Below, piece after piece: positions 6,382 through 14,663 of a stretch of 64,000 bases of DNA. Where the stretch lies: NCBI GenBank assembly GCA_951812965.1, contig OX638341.1:2028438-2092437 (forward strand), given 5' to 3'. The stretch's first letter is position 1. Each line of letters opens with the position of its first letter. Source of the DNA: an uncultured Pseudohongiella sp. GTDB taxonomy: Bacteria; Pseudomonadota; Gammaproteobacteria; Pseudomonadales; Pseudohongiellaceae. Both the position numbers and the translations under genes were made by a program. A model generated the notes under the pieces. The model was given only the letters and a program-made list of their open reading frames with translations, was not told the DNA's origin and did no database searches.

Positions 6382-8688
6382 ATGAAGAAATTCGGAATCG
6401 GCCAGCCGGCGGCGCGCTTTGAAGACCGCCGCTTCCTTACCGGCGCCGGCTCTTATATCGACGATGAAAACCTGCCGGGGCAGGCAGTTTGCGTATTCCT
6501 GCGATCTCCTTATGCGCACGCCCGAATAGCCGGAATCGAACTGTCCGGAGCCCAGGTCGCCGACGGCGTTGTCGGGATCTTCACCGGGCCGGATTTGCGC
6601 GCCGCGGGCATTGGCGACCTGCCTTGCATGGCGGATGCGCCGAACGCTGACGGTTCGCCCTGTTACAAGCCACCGCGCCCGGCGCTGGCGATTGGCCGTG
6701 TGCGCCATGTCGGCGAGCCTGTGGCCCTGATCGTCGCCGAAACCCGGGCGCAGGCGCAGGATGCCGCCGAGGCGATTCTCGTCGATTACGAAGAACTGCC
6801 TTCGGTCGTCGAGACCGGCGCGGCCATGGCCGAAGACGCGCCGCGCTTGTGGCGCGAAGCGCCCGACAATCGCTGTTTCGACTGGTATGCCGGCGATGCC
6901 GACGCCACCGCCGCGGCATTGGACGGCGCGGAGCATCGGGTCGAACTTGAATTGATCAACAACCGGCTGGCGCCGAATTCAATGGAGCCTCGCGGGACGA
7001 TCGCCTCGGTCGAAGACGGCCGCATGGTCTTGCGCGTTTCCTGCCAGGGCGTGCACTACATCAAGCGGATGTTGCTGAATGGGGTTTTCGACTGCGCCGA
7101 GGAGGATATCCGTGTGATTTGCAAGGATGTCGGCGGTGGTTTCGGCGCCAAGATCTTCTGCTATCCGGAGTACGTGGCGGCCCTGCATGCGGCGCGGGTT
7201 CTCGGCCGGCCGGTAAAATGGGTGGCCGAGCGCGGCGAGTCCTTTCTCAGCGACAGTCATGGCCGCGATCACGTCACCCGGTTCGAAGCAGGTTTCGACA
7301 GGGAATTTCGTTTCACCGGCCTGCGCGTTTCCACCATAGCCAATCTGGGCTCGAGTTTGTCGCCCTTCGCGCCGTTCGTCGCCACCTCGGCGGGAGTTCC
7401 CATGTTGTCCGGCTGCTACCGGATTCCTTGCGCCCTTGCCCGCGTGCGGGGCGTGTTCACCAATACCGCGCCGGTCGACGCTTATCGCGGCGCCGGCAGG
7501 CCCGAGGCGATCTACGCCATTGAGCGACTGATGGACGCAGCGGCGCGCCGGCTCGGCGTTTCGCCCGCGGAACTCCGCCGCCGCAATCTGATCAGGGCTG
7601 CCGAAATGCCATTCAGAACCGTACTGGGTTCGCATTACGACAGCGGAGAATTTCCGCAAATTCTGGAACGGGCGCTCGAACAATCCGATTGGCACGGATT
7701 CGAGGAGAGGAGGGCGCAAGCCCTGAATCGGAACAGATTGCGGGGCATCGGCCTCGCCAGTTATATCGAGCGGTGCGGGGGCGGTGCGCCAGAGCAGGCC
7801 CGGCTGATTGTCGCGGCCGATGGCCGCATCCATTTACATATCGGCACCATGTCCAACGGCCAAGGGCACGAAACCGCGTTTCGGCAAATTCTCTGCGAAT
7901 ATCTTGAAATCGAACCGGAGCGGATCAACGTCGTCCAGGGCGATTCCGACATCATTGTCCGCGGCGGCGGCACCTCGGGATCGAGATCGGTGCCGGTGGG
8001 CGGGGCGGCCATTGCGGCCTGCGCGAAACAGTTGATTGCATCAGCGAGCGGGAAAGCCGCGGATGCGCTGGAAGTCTCGGCGGCGGATATTCGCTTCGAA
8101 GCTGGACGTTTTCATGTTGCCGGTACCGACCGCGGCCTTGGTTTTGCCGAGGTGGCCGCCCACGCGGCGCCGCCGGACGGCGGCCCTGCTTTCGACGAGA
8201 CCTACAGTTTCGCGCCTGAGCAGGCGACCTATCCCAACGGCGTTCACGTTGTCGAAGTGGAGATCGACCCCGAGACCGGCGAGCTCGACCTGGCGCGCTA
8301 TACCGTGGTCGACGATTTCGGCCAGGTGATCAATCCGAATCTGCTGCTCGGTCAGATTCACGGCGGCATCGCCCAGGGACTCGGTCAGGCATTGCTGGAA
8401 GATTGCCATTACGACCCGCAATCAGGCCAACTGCTTACGGCGAGTTACATGGACTATGCCATGCCGCGGGCGGACGATTGCCTCGATATCGACTTCTCGC
8501 TTCGTCTGGTTCCCTGCAAGACCAATCCCCTGGGAATCAAGGGGGCGGGAGAGGCCGGCGCCATCGGCGCGCCGCCGGCGATAATGAACGCGGTCGCCGA
8601 CGCCCTGCGCGACCATGGCGTGGACCACGTGGACATGCCCGCCACGCCCCAGGCGCTTTGGCGGGCGATTCGGGGTCGCGGCAATTGA
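6382..8688 (+). CDS. molybdenum hydroxylase large subunit (xanthine dehydrogenase/CoxL-like)
   Basis: A 768-residue member of the xanthine oxidase family molybdopterin-cytosine-dinucleotide subunit. Recognisable parts are the N-terminal GQPAARFEDRRFLTGAGSYI start, the pterin-binding GGGFGAK loop (about 250), AYRGAGRPEA (about 370-380), GQGHETAFRQI (about 495), and the C-terminal GIKGAGEAGAIGAPPA with the catalytic Glu. The AYRGAGR loop differs from the AYXCSFR loop of true form I CO dehydrogenase, so it should hydroxylate or dehydrogenate an unknown, probably N-heterocyclic or aldehyde, substrate. The family normally needs FAD and 2Fe-2S subunits; neither is adjacent, so partners must be encoded elsewhere. 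AAGGAG precedes the ATG. Confidence 0.9.
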   Translation: MKKFGIGQPAARFEDRRFLTGAGSYIDDENLPGQAVCVFLRSPYAHARIAGIELSGAQVADGVVGIFTGPDLRAAGIGDLPCMADAPNADGSPCYKPPRPALAIGRVRHVGEPVALIVAETRAQAQDAAEAILVDYEELPSVVETGAAMAEDAPRLWREAPDNRCFDWYAGDADATAAALDGAEHRVELELINNRLAPNSMEPRGTIASVEDGRMVLRVSCQGVHYIKRMLLNGVFDCAEEDIRVICKDVGGGFGAKIFCYPEYVAALHAARVLGRPVKWVAERGESFLSDSHGRDHVTRFEAGFDREFRFTGLRVSTIANLGSSLSPFAPFVATSAGVPMLSGCYRIPCALARVRGVFTNTAPVDAYRGAGRPEAIYAIERLMDAAARRLGVSPAELRRRNLIRAAEMPFRTVLGSHYDSGEFPQILERALEQSDWHGFEERRAQALNRNRLRGIGLASYIERCGGGAPEQARLIVAADGRIHLHIGTMSNGQGHETAFRQILCEYLEIEPERINVVQGDSDIIVRGGGTSGSRSVPVGGAAIAACAKQLIASASGKAADALEVSAADIRFEAGRFHVAGTDRGLGFAEVAAHAAPPDGGPAFDETYSFAPEQATYPNGVHVVEVEIDPETGELDLARYTVVDDFGQVINPNLLLGQIHGGIAQGLGQALLEDCHYDPQSGQLLTASYMDYAMPRADDCLDIDFSLRLVPCKTNPLGIKGAGEAGAIGAPPAIMNAVADALRDHGVDHVDMPATPQALWRAIRGRGN

Positions 8689-8753
8689 GGTTTGAGACGC
8701 GAATATCTTTTTCGCCCCGTTCGGCGCAATGCCCTTCGGTTCGCGCCCCAGTA

Positions 8754-8766
8754 ATGGGACACCCAT
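8754..8766 (+). repeat. single copy of ATGGGACACCCAT
   Basis: A perfect 13-bp copy of the dispersed hairpin repeat lies in the 159-nt gap between the hydroxylase and Rieske genes. No second copy lies 34 bp on either side. Confidence 0.75.
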
Positions 8767-8847
8767 CGCGTTTGCGGCATTTCGCGCTCTTTGCTAACTT
8801 TTCCGTCGACTCGCCCTTAGTCCGCATAAGCAGCGCAGAGGCAGTAA

Positions 8848-9414
8848 GTGACGGAACAAACCGACGGAAAATTCAGCCGCCGCTCGATGCTGGGCCTTGT
8901 CGGCGGCATGGTGGCGGCGACGCCGATCATGGGCCAACCGCCGAACCGCTTGCGGCCCCAGGCGGGCGATGAACTCGTTTTCGACGAAGGCCCGCTGCAA
9001 GGCGAAGTCGTGCGTCCAGGATTGCTCGAATTGCATGCCAGGCCGATTTCCGCCATGGCCCGCGACCCCGCCAGCGGCGTCGTGCGCGATGGGTCGCGGC
9101 TCAATCGGGTCATGCTCACGCGAATCGAATCCGAGCGGCTGACGCCGCGCTTCCAGCCCAATTCCGCAGACGGCATCGTCGCCTATTCCGCGGTCTGCAC
9201 ACATACCGGTTGCGACGTTTTCAACTGGGACGAAGAACAATTGCGCATGGCCTGCCCCTGCCACGAGTCCCAGTTCGACATCTATGACGGAGGACGCGTG
9301 GTAGGCGGCCCGGCGCCGCGGCCACTGGCCATGCTGCCGCTTGAGATCGTCGACGATACGGTACGGGTTGCCGGCCCATTCCGCGGCCGGGTAGGTTTTC
9401 AGCAGGCTTTCTGA
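8848..9414 (+). CDS. Tat-exported Rieske 2Fe-2S protein
   Basis: A 188-residue protein starting at GTG. An SRRSMLGLVGG segment (10-20) followed by a hydrophobic stretch is a twin-arginine export signal. The Rieske cluster motif is CTHTGC at 117-122 and CPCHESQFD at 136-144; the ligands would be Cys117, His119, Cys136 and His139, with Cys122 and Cys138 forming the stabilising disulphide. It therefore carries a high-potential 2Fe-2S centre outside the cytoplasm. The PQQ dehydrogenase starts 12 nt later, which suggests that the Rieske protein passes electrons from that enzyme or from the upstream hydroxylase; this pairing is inference. A full bc1 complex is not encoded here. Confidence 0.9.
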   Translation: MTEQTDGKFSRRSMLGLVGGMVAATPIMGQPPNRLRPQAGDELVFDEGPLQGEVVRPGLLELHARPISAMARDPASGVVRDGSRLNRVMLTRIESERLTPRFQPNSADGIVAYSAVCTHTGCDVFNWDEEQLRMACPCHESQFDIYDGGRVVGGPAPRPLAMLPLEIVDDTVRVAGPFRGRVGFQQAF

Positions 9415-9426
9415 CAGGGGTCGATC

Positions 9427-11145
9427 ATGCTCGGATTCATAACACGCTCGCTCGGTTTCGCCATTGTGCTTTCAGGCCTGGCGTCGGCCCAGGAGATGCC
9501 GCCATACACTCCGGTTACCGCCGACCGACTGCTGAACCCGGAGGCGGGCAACTGGCTCATGTACCGAGGCACTTACGACTCGCACGGCTACAGCGCGCTG
9601 GACCAGATCGATTCGGGCAATGTGGCGGAACTGGAACTCGTCTGGAGTTTCACTACGGGCCTGCGCGAAGGTCATCAGGCGCCGCCTGTCGTCAACGACG
9701 GCTATATGTACGTCACGACGCCGCAGAACCACGTGCTCGCGCTGAACGCCGCCACCGGCGAATTGCTCTGGCGCCATGTGCGCTTCCTGCCCGACGACCT
9801 GCAACAGATGCACCCGACCAATCGCGGCGTCGCGCTCTACGGGGACCGGGTCTACATGGCCACCGTCGACGCGTACCTGGTCAGTCTCGATGCCTTGACG
9901 GGAGAGGTGATCTGGGAAGTGCCGGTGGAGGATTACTACAACGGTTACTACATGACGCTGGCGCCGCTCGCGGCGGACGGCAAGATCATGGTCGGCGTTT
10001 CCGGCGGTGAATGGGGAATTCGCGGATTCGTCGCCGCCTATGACGCCATGACCGGAGAAGAGGCCTGGAAGACCTACACGATTCCCGCCCCCGGCGAGCC
10101 CGGCGCGGAATCCTGGCCGGGCGACGATTCCTGGCAGACCGGTGGAGTGCCGGTCTGGATTACGGGTTCCTACGACCCTGAACTGAACCTGACGTATTGG
10201 GGCACGGGCAACGGCGGCCCCTGGACCGGCGACACCAGGCCGGGCGACAACCTCTACGCAACCTCGGTCATCGCCCTTGATGCGACCAGCGGCGAGCTGC
10301 GCGCGCACCATCAATATCACTGGAACGATTCCTGGGACTGGGACGAGGTATCCGCTCCCCTGCTGATCGACTTCGAACGGGATGGGCGCGTGATCAGCGG
10401 TCTGGTGCATCCGGGCCGCAACGGGTACCTGTGGTTTCTGGAGCGCGGCGCGGACTCGATCGGATTTATCGACGCCGGGCCTTATGTATACCAAGACGTG
10501 TTCACCAGCATCGATCCGGTTACCGGCCGGCCCGAATACGACGGAAACAAGAAACCCGGCATCGATTTCGAGGTGGACTTCTGCCCTTCGCTCTGGGGCG
10601 GCAAGGACTGGCCGCCGGCCGCATTCAACCCGGAATCGCGCCTGCTCTTCATTCCGGCTAACGAAAACGTCTGTTCCACCATGGCGGGCGAGGAGGCGCA
10701 ATACAGCCCGGGCCGGACTTTCATCGGCCGCGGCCAGTCGGAAAACGGCGGCTTTTTCATTCGCGAAGGGGCCGAACATATCGGCGAGTTGCAAGCGTGG
10801 AACGTCGACACCGGCGAAGAAGTCTGGACCACTACTTTCGCAAGCCACAATTGGGGTCCGGTGCTTGCCACCGCCGGTGACCTGGTCTTCATGGGCGGCA
10901 CCAACGACCGTTACTTCCGCGCTTTCGACGCGAGCACCGGCGAGATTCTCTGGCGCTATCCGACGAGTTCCGGAATCACCGGAGTGCCTTCGACCTTTGC
11001 CATCGGCGGCAGACAATTTATCGCCGTGCAAAGCGGCTGGGGCGTAGACGCCCAGCGCGAGCAGAATCTGATCAACCTGGTGCGGGGATCCGATTTTTAC
11101 GTGCCCCAGGGGGGATCGATCTGGGTATTCGCATTGCCGCAATAG
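9427..11145 (+). CDS. PQQ-dependent dehydrogenase (quinoprotein beta-propeller)
   Basis: A 572-residue secreted enzyme with a signal peptide (about 1-21, ending ASA). It has the repeated tryptophan-docking strands of PQQ alcohol dehydrogenases (NHVLALNAATGELLWRH, DAYLVSLDALTGEVIWEV, DRYFRAFDASTGEILWRY). The active-site region contains LTYWGTGNGGPW, TRPGDNLYATSVIALDA and NDSWDWDEVSAPLL, where the Asp is expected to act in catalysis. No C-terminal cytochrome c domain is present, so electrons must go to a separate carrier. The Rieske protein 12 nt upstream is a candidate. The substrate (alcohol, aldehyde or other) cannot be told. The vicinal disulphide of methanol dehydrogenases is not visible. 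Confidence 0.92.
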   Translation: MLGFITRSLGFAIVLSGLASAQEMPPYTPVTADRLLNPEAGNWLMYRGTYDSHGYSALDQIDSGNVAELELVWSFTTGLREGHQAPPVVNDGYMYVTTPQNHVLALNAATGELLWRHVRFLPDDLQQMHPTNRGVALYGDRVYMATVDAYLVSLDALTGEVIWEVPVEDYYNGYYMTLAPLAADGKIMVGVSGGEWGIRGFVAAYDAMTGEEAWKTYTIPAPGEPGAESWPGDDSWQTGGVPVWITGSYDPELNLTYWGTGNGGPWTGDTRPGDNLYATSVIALDATSGELRAHHQYHWNDSWDWDEVSAPLLIDFERDGRVISGLVHPGRNGYLWFLERGADSIGFIDAGPYVYQDVFTSIDPVTGRPEYDGNKKPGIDFEVDFCPSLWGGKDWPPAAFNPESRLLFIPANENVCSTMAGEEAQYSPGRTFIGRGQSENGGFFIREGAEHIGELQAWNVDTGEEVWTTTFASHNWGPVLATAGDLVFMGGTNDRYFRAFDASTGEILWRYPTSSGITGVPSTFAIGGRQFIAVQSGWGVDAQREQNLINLVRGSDFYVPQGGSIWVFALPQ

Positions 11146-11167
11146 CGCGCCCGCGGAATTGCCGGAC

Positions 11168-12106
11168 TCAGTCGATTACCGAACCGGATTGTTCGATCAG
11201 CCGTGTGCCGGCGCGCATGGCGGCGTCGGCCAGCGGACTGATCCAGCGCTGGTCGTGAAACGCCACCCGGTATACCAGACCCATGCGCCGCTTGGGTTCA
11301 GGCTCCGCCAACCGCAGAAATCTCAGGCTGGGCGAAGTCTCCCGCTCGGCAGCAGCGGCTGTTTCGGGAATCAGGGTGAGGCCCGCGTCGGCTCCCGCCA
11401 GACTCGCTACGCTGCCAAGCGATTCGAGGCTGCGATGGACGCCTTCCATTGTCCCCATCGAGCACGCGCCCAGCACCTGATCGCCCAGGCAGTGACCTTC
11501 ATTCAGGGCAAGCAACGGGCCAAGATCGGATTTGGCGAGGTTATCGGCTTTCAGGTCTTCCGAAAGTTCGCGGAACGCGGCAAGTCTGGACGCGGACCCG
11601 GCGAGCAGGAGCCGGTCGTCGAACAATTCCCGCTCGGTCAATTCGAGCATCCCCACGGGAAGGGAAATGATCGCCGCGTCGATATGCCCGCCCAGCAACT
11701 TGTTCAGCAATAGCTTGCTCGTGGCCTCGTACACGGCTATGTCGATCCATTCTTCGTTTCCCCGCAGATTCTCTTTCAGCCCGGGAATGAGATAGGGCGC
11801 CAGCGTCGAAACGATTCCCAGTGCGATATTGAAAGGACCTTTATTGAATCGTTTGCCCATGGTCTCAAGCAGCAGCGCTTCATCGAGAACTCGCAGCGCC
11901 TGCTCATGGATTTCCCTTCCCAGCGTGGTAAGGACGACGCCGTGACTGTCACGCTCGAACAAGGGCCAGCCCAGGTTGGTTTCAAGTTCGCGCACTTGCA
12001 GGGAGAGCGCCGGCTGGGAAACGAAAACCGCCTCCGCCGCGCGGGCGAACGAACCGTTCTCGACGACCGCCTTGAAATAGCGAAGCTGGCGCAAAGTAAC
12101 GGGCAT
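11168..12106 (-). CDS. OxyR-type LysR family regulator, paralogue 1
   Basis: A 312-residue LysR-type regulator with an N-terminal winged helix (residues 1-60, LRQLRYFKAVVENGSFARAA) and an effector-binding domain. The segment LALNEGHCLGDQVLGAC places cysteines at 206 and 215, the same 9-residue spacing as the redox pair of E. coli OxyR (199/208). It is therefore likely to sense peroxide by disulphide formation. It is less canonical than the second copy at 42252-43175 (LNEGHCLGD rather than LEEGHCLRD). It converges on the PQQ dehydrogenase gene and lies 320 nt downstream of a di-haem peroxidase operon on the same strand, a plausible target. Confidence 0.85.
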   Translation of the reverse strand: MPVTLRQLRYFKAVVENGSFARAAEAVFVSQPALSLQVRELETNLGWPLFERDSHGVVLTTLGREIHEQALRVLDEALLLETMGKRFNKGPFNIALGIVSTLAPYLIPGLKENLRGNEEWIDIAVYEATSKLLLNKLLGGHIDAAIISLPVGMLELTERELFDDRLLLAGSASRLAAFRELSEDLKADNLAKSDLGPLLALNEGHCLGDQVLGACSMGTMEGVHRSLESLGSVASLAGADAGLTLIPETAAAAERETSPSLRFLRLAEPEPKRRMGLVYRVAFHDQRWISPLADAAMRAGTRLIEQSGSVID

Positions 12107-12426
12107 TAATCCGTATTTCCTTGTTTGTGGCTTTGATTGGAGCCTGAAGAATTGGCCGGCGCCATTGTCGCATTTTTTTACGGATCGAAGGAAATGACGG
12201 TGAGGAGTATCAAGATGCGGGAGACGGGCCTTGAAAGCAGGACCCGCTCCCGCGAAATCCCAATCCGTAGGGTTTGCCCGCCTGGTTCTTTCGCCAGACT
12301 TCCACGCCAGCGTTTTTCAAACTCTAAAGTCTTCGTTAAGAGTTGACCGGCTAACGACGACCACAGGGTGACGCAGAACGAAAATTCGATCCAATACCGT
12401 TTACTTGGGGAGACGATAAGAAAAAC
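12107..12426. other. 320-nt gap with a strong stem-loop
   Basis: No convincing gene lies here. The stretch holds the upstream region of the OxyR-type gene and a long imperfect stem at 12217-12253: arms GCGGGAG/CTCCCGC continued by CGGG/CCCG around a 9-nt loop, with two bulged A residues. Neither side is followed by a T run, so it is not a standard intrinsic terminator. A second small inverted repeat (AACTCT/AGAGTT) lies at about 12319-12341. Confidence 0.5.
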
Positions 12427-13698
12427 TTAATGTTGTGGCGGCCGGAGCCATTCCGCGGCTGCCGCCGGCGCGGCCTCGAGACTATGCAGAAAGGCTTCGA
12501 GTTGGCGCAATTGGCGGCTGGAAAGACCCAGCGGCTTGGCTTCGTTGTGGCCCAGCATGGAAGTCGGCGCTTCGTCGTAGTGTTGCAGGACTTCTGCCAG
12601 TGTCCCCATCTGCCCCGTGTGCATATAGGGTGCGGTTAGCGTGACATTGCGCAACCCCGGAGTCCTGTGCGCTCCGGTCAGTTCGTTGTCGAATCGGGCA
12701 AAACGCAGTTCCGCGCATTGTCCGGGCGCCGCGTCGCTGAATTCGCCGAGGCAATTGAAGGGGTCGTCGCGCGCCAGCCGTACACCGTCAAAGCGTCCCA
12801 CCGAGGGCAATTGCCCCAGGACCGGAAGGATACCGGTGTTGTGGAAATCGTGGTTGGTGAATAGCGGACCGTTATGACAATTGACGCATTGCGCTGCGCC
12901 GATGAACAAATCGAGACCGGCGATTTCGTCCCTGCTGAGAGTGTCCCCTGGGCGGTGGTGGGTGTCCCCTTGGGGGATTGCCGCCGCATCGGCGTAGTCG
13001 TCGAAGCGGGATCTTCCGGGCAGCAACTTGCGCTGATACGCCGCCAGCGACTTGCCGGCATTGGCAAAAGCGCTCGAAATCTTGAACCTGAGGTCGGGGT
13101 CGAGCATGCGCCAGTTTCGCCGCCCGGGTTCATCGCCGAGCGGCGAAGCCGACTCCGGTAATCGGGCCGGATCAGGCAGGGATCCGAAGATTTCTTCGTA
13201 CATGGTCTTGTAATCGGGGTCGGACGCGAGCAGACGGACGATGGCGGTGCGCCCCGCGCCCTGTTCGAAATGAGTCTCCAGCGGCGTCAGGGCCTGGGCC
13301 CATTGGCTGTCGCGGCGGCCGTCCCAGTAAAACCAGGGGCTGTAGGCGGTGCCGATAAGTCCGGGCGTATGGCGCCGGCCCGGGCCGGTTCCCACCGCGA
13401 TCGGCAGACCGTCCGTGAACGAGAGTTCCGGCCGATGGCAGCTCGCGCAGGAAACGGCGCCGTTGGCGCTGAGCCGCGGGTCGAAAAACAATCGGTGGCC
13501 GAGCGCTGCCGCCCGCTCGTCGTCGGCCGCCGAATTGCTCGAATCGGGCGGCAGCGGCGGCAGCGCGCTGAGGGAAAGCGAGCTGATCAGGGCGGTTTCC
13601 GATTCGGTCCAGCGCTCGGGCAAGGGTGGGGGCGCCAGCAGCCAGACCAGTACCGCGGCGGCAATGAGCAGAAAAATTGCCGAGATGCGCTTGTTCAC
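12427..13698 (-). CDS. di-haem cytochrome c peroxidase (CcpA/MauG family)
   Basis: A 423-residue protein with an N-terminal hydrophobic anchor or signal (about 4-24) and two c-type haem sites, CASCH at 84-88 and CVNCH at 271-275. Other family segments are LGHRLFFDPRLSANGAVSCA, RRHTPGLIGTAYSPWFYWDGR and the C-terminal HRTPGLRNVTLTAPYMHTGQ. Such proteins reduce hydrogen peroxide in the periplasm with electrons from cytochrome c or modify other proteins (MauG branch). At 423 residues it is longer than the classical peroxidase of about 340. It overlaps the YtkA-like gene by 4 nt, and an OxyR-type regulator lies downstream, which supports a peroxide role. Confidence 0.9.
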   Translation of the reverse strand: MNKRISAIFLLIAAAVLVWLLAPPPLPERWTESETALISSLSLSALPPLPPDSSNSAADDERAAALGHRLFFDPRLSANGAVSCASCHRPELSFTDGLPIAVGTGPGRRHTPGLIGTAYSPWFYWDGRRDSQWAQALTPLETHFEQGAGRTAIVRLLASDPDYKTMYEEIFGSLPDPARLPESASPLGDEPGRRNWRMLDPDLRFKISSAFANAGKSLAAYQRKLLPGRSRFDDYADAAAIPQGDTHHRPGDTLSRDEIAGLDLFIGAAQCVNCHNGPLFTNHDFHNTGILPVLGQLPSVGRFDGVRLARDDPFNCLGEFSDAAPGQCAELRFARFDNELTGAHRTPGLRNVTLTAPYMHTGQMGTLAEVLQHYDEAPTSMLGHNEAKPLGLSSRQLRQLEAFLHSLEAAPAAAAEWLRPPQH

Positions 13699-14093
13699 AA
13701 TTCGATTTCGATTGCGGCGCCGTCGATATCCTCTCCCAGGGACATGCCAAACTCTAACAGCCAGCGGCCCGGCATGTGGAAGCGAACGCCTTGCAGCAGA
13801 TAGACTCCTGGTTCGAGTTCGGCGGTGACTTCAGGTCGTGTCGGCAGGCCATGATCGTGTTCCGGCATGCCTCCCAGCACTTCGAACTGCGCCCCGGTGA
13901 CGGGCGCGCCGTCGGCATCGGTCAGCCGCAGTTGCCAACTGTGTATGCGGTTGATTGTCAAAGGCGACAGATCGCTGCTGATGTGCAGGCGGTTGCCGGC
14001 TTCGGTAACAACGGAAAATTCCGCCTGCTCCCCGGCCCAGGCCAGGACGGAAGCGAGAAGGAGCGTCAGCGCAATCGGCAATCGGCAGTTCAT
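13695..14093 (-). CDS. YtkA/FixH-like exported protein
   Basis: A 132-residue protein with a signal peptide (1-20, ending AWA) and one beta-sandwich domain. The GGMPEHDHGLPTRPEV stretch and the YLLQGVRFHMPGRWLLEF strand match YtkA-like domains, which occur with cytochromes and copper proteins in the periplasm and whose role is thought to be metal or redox maturation. The His/Met-rich loop could bind copper; that is inference. Both ends overlap the neighbours by 4 nt (DUF1428 gene before it, di-haem peroxidase after it), so the three genes are tightly coupled. Confidence 0.8.
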   Translation of the reverse strand: MNCRLPIALTLLLASVLAWAGEQAEFSVVTEAGNRLHISSDLSPLTINRIHSWQLRLTDADGAPVTGAQFEVLGGMPEHDHGLPTRPEVTAELEPGVYLLQGVRFHMPGRWLLEFGMSLGEDIDGAAIEIEL

Positions 14094-14464
14094 TCCGCTT
14101 TGGTGTGCGCCACCATTTCAAAGCAACCCATGATCATGCGCGAATGATCGAAAATCTGATCAAATGGAATTTCAAGCTGATCCGGATGCATTCGCGGGTC
14201 CTGCATGACCTTCTGCATGCCGGCATCCCGGATTTCCTTCGATTCCCAGACAATCCAGGAAAAGCAGACGGTTTCGTTCTCCTGCAATTCCACCGCACGG
14301 GGGAAAGAAGTCTTTTTGCCGTGCGGCACCTCGACTCCCCAGTTATCGACATATTCGAGTGCGCCGTGTTCCAGGAAGACTTTTGCCGCCAGGCGGGCGG
14401 AGTTGAGATATGCATCTTTGTTGTCGCTGGGGACGGGGGTTATGAAGCCGTCTACAAATTTCAT
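14090..14464 (-). CDS. DUF1428 (YbaA-like) family protein
   Basis: A 124-residue cytoplasmic protein of the dimeric alpha-beta barrel type, matching DUF1428: MKFVDGFITPVPSDNKDAYL at the start, WGVEVPHGKKTSFPRAV in the middle and a terminal MIMGCFEMV strand. The function of the family is not established. An in-frame ATG at 14554 exists, but the ATG at 14464 is preceded by AAAGGAAC and gives the family length. Its ribosome binding site and first codons are part of a 36-bp direct repeat whose other copy lies 169 bp upstream. It heads the DUF1428-YtkA-peroxidase operon. Confidence 0.85.
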   Translation of the reverse strand: MKFVDGFITPVPSDNKDAYLNSARLAAKVFLEHGALEYVDNWGVEVPHGKKTSFPRAVELQENETVCFSWIVWESKEIRDAGMQKVMQDPRMHPDQLEIPFDQIFDHSRMIMGCFEMVAHTKAE

Positions 14465-14656
14465 TTGTTTGTTCCTTTGGGGATTCCAGTGGATTATACA
14501 TGCCATCCCTGGCGCGACATTAGTGGCTTCAATTTCCCCCGGCCTCGCCATCAATGGCGAGTCGTTCGGCCCTCAAGAAGCTTTGCTTCTTGTCGGCTGC
14601 GCCGACCGGGCCTCACCCATCTACAAATTTCATTTGTTTGTTCCTTTGGGGATTCC
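14452..14656. repeat. 36-bp direct repeat enclosing three consecutive hairpins
   Basis: Positions 14452-14487 and 14621-14656 are identical over 36 bp. The first copy contains the DUF1428 ribosome binding site and start codon. Between them lie three perfect hairpins: CTCGCCAT/ATGGCGAG (14544-14561, 2-nt loop), AAGAAGC/GCTTCTT (14575-14591, 3-nt loop) and GTCGGC/GCCGAC (14592-14606, 3-nt loop). The second copy lies just after the hydrolase stop. This looks like a partial tandem duplication of the DUF1428 promoter-proximal end followed by decay or insertion of palindromes. Confidence 0.85.
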
Positions 14657-14663
14657 GGTGAAT

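Noticed and set aside
6382-8688. CO dehydrogenase large subunit (CoxL form I)
   Set aside because: The active-site loop reads AYRGAGR, not AYXCSFR, and no CoxS or CoxM gene is adjacent.
9472-11142. A 556-codon open frame antisense to the PQQ dehydrogenase
   Set aside because: It is a GC-rich shadow: Arg/Gly/His-rich translation without domains, whereas the plus strand encodes a complete quinoprotein.
12137-12346. Small gene in the gap upstream of the OxyR-type regulator
   Set aside because: It needs a TTG start, has no ribosome binding site, spans the stem-loop and has no recognisable sequence.
12944-12984. Further copies of the 13-bp repeat (GTGTCCCC motifs) in the di-haem peroxidase gene
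   Set aside because: They lack the ATGGG/CCCAT arms; the similarity comes from a repeated GDT-type peptide in the coding sequence.
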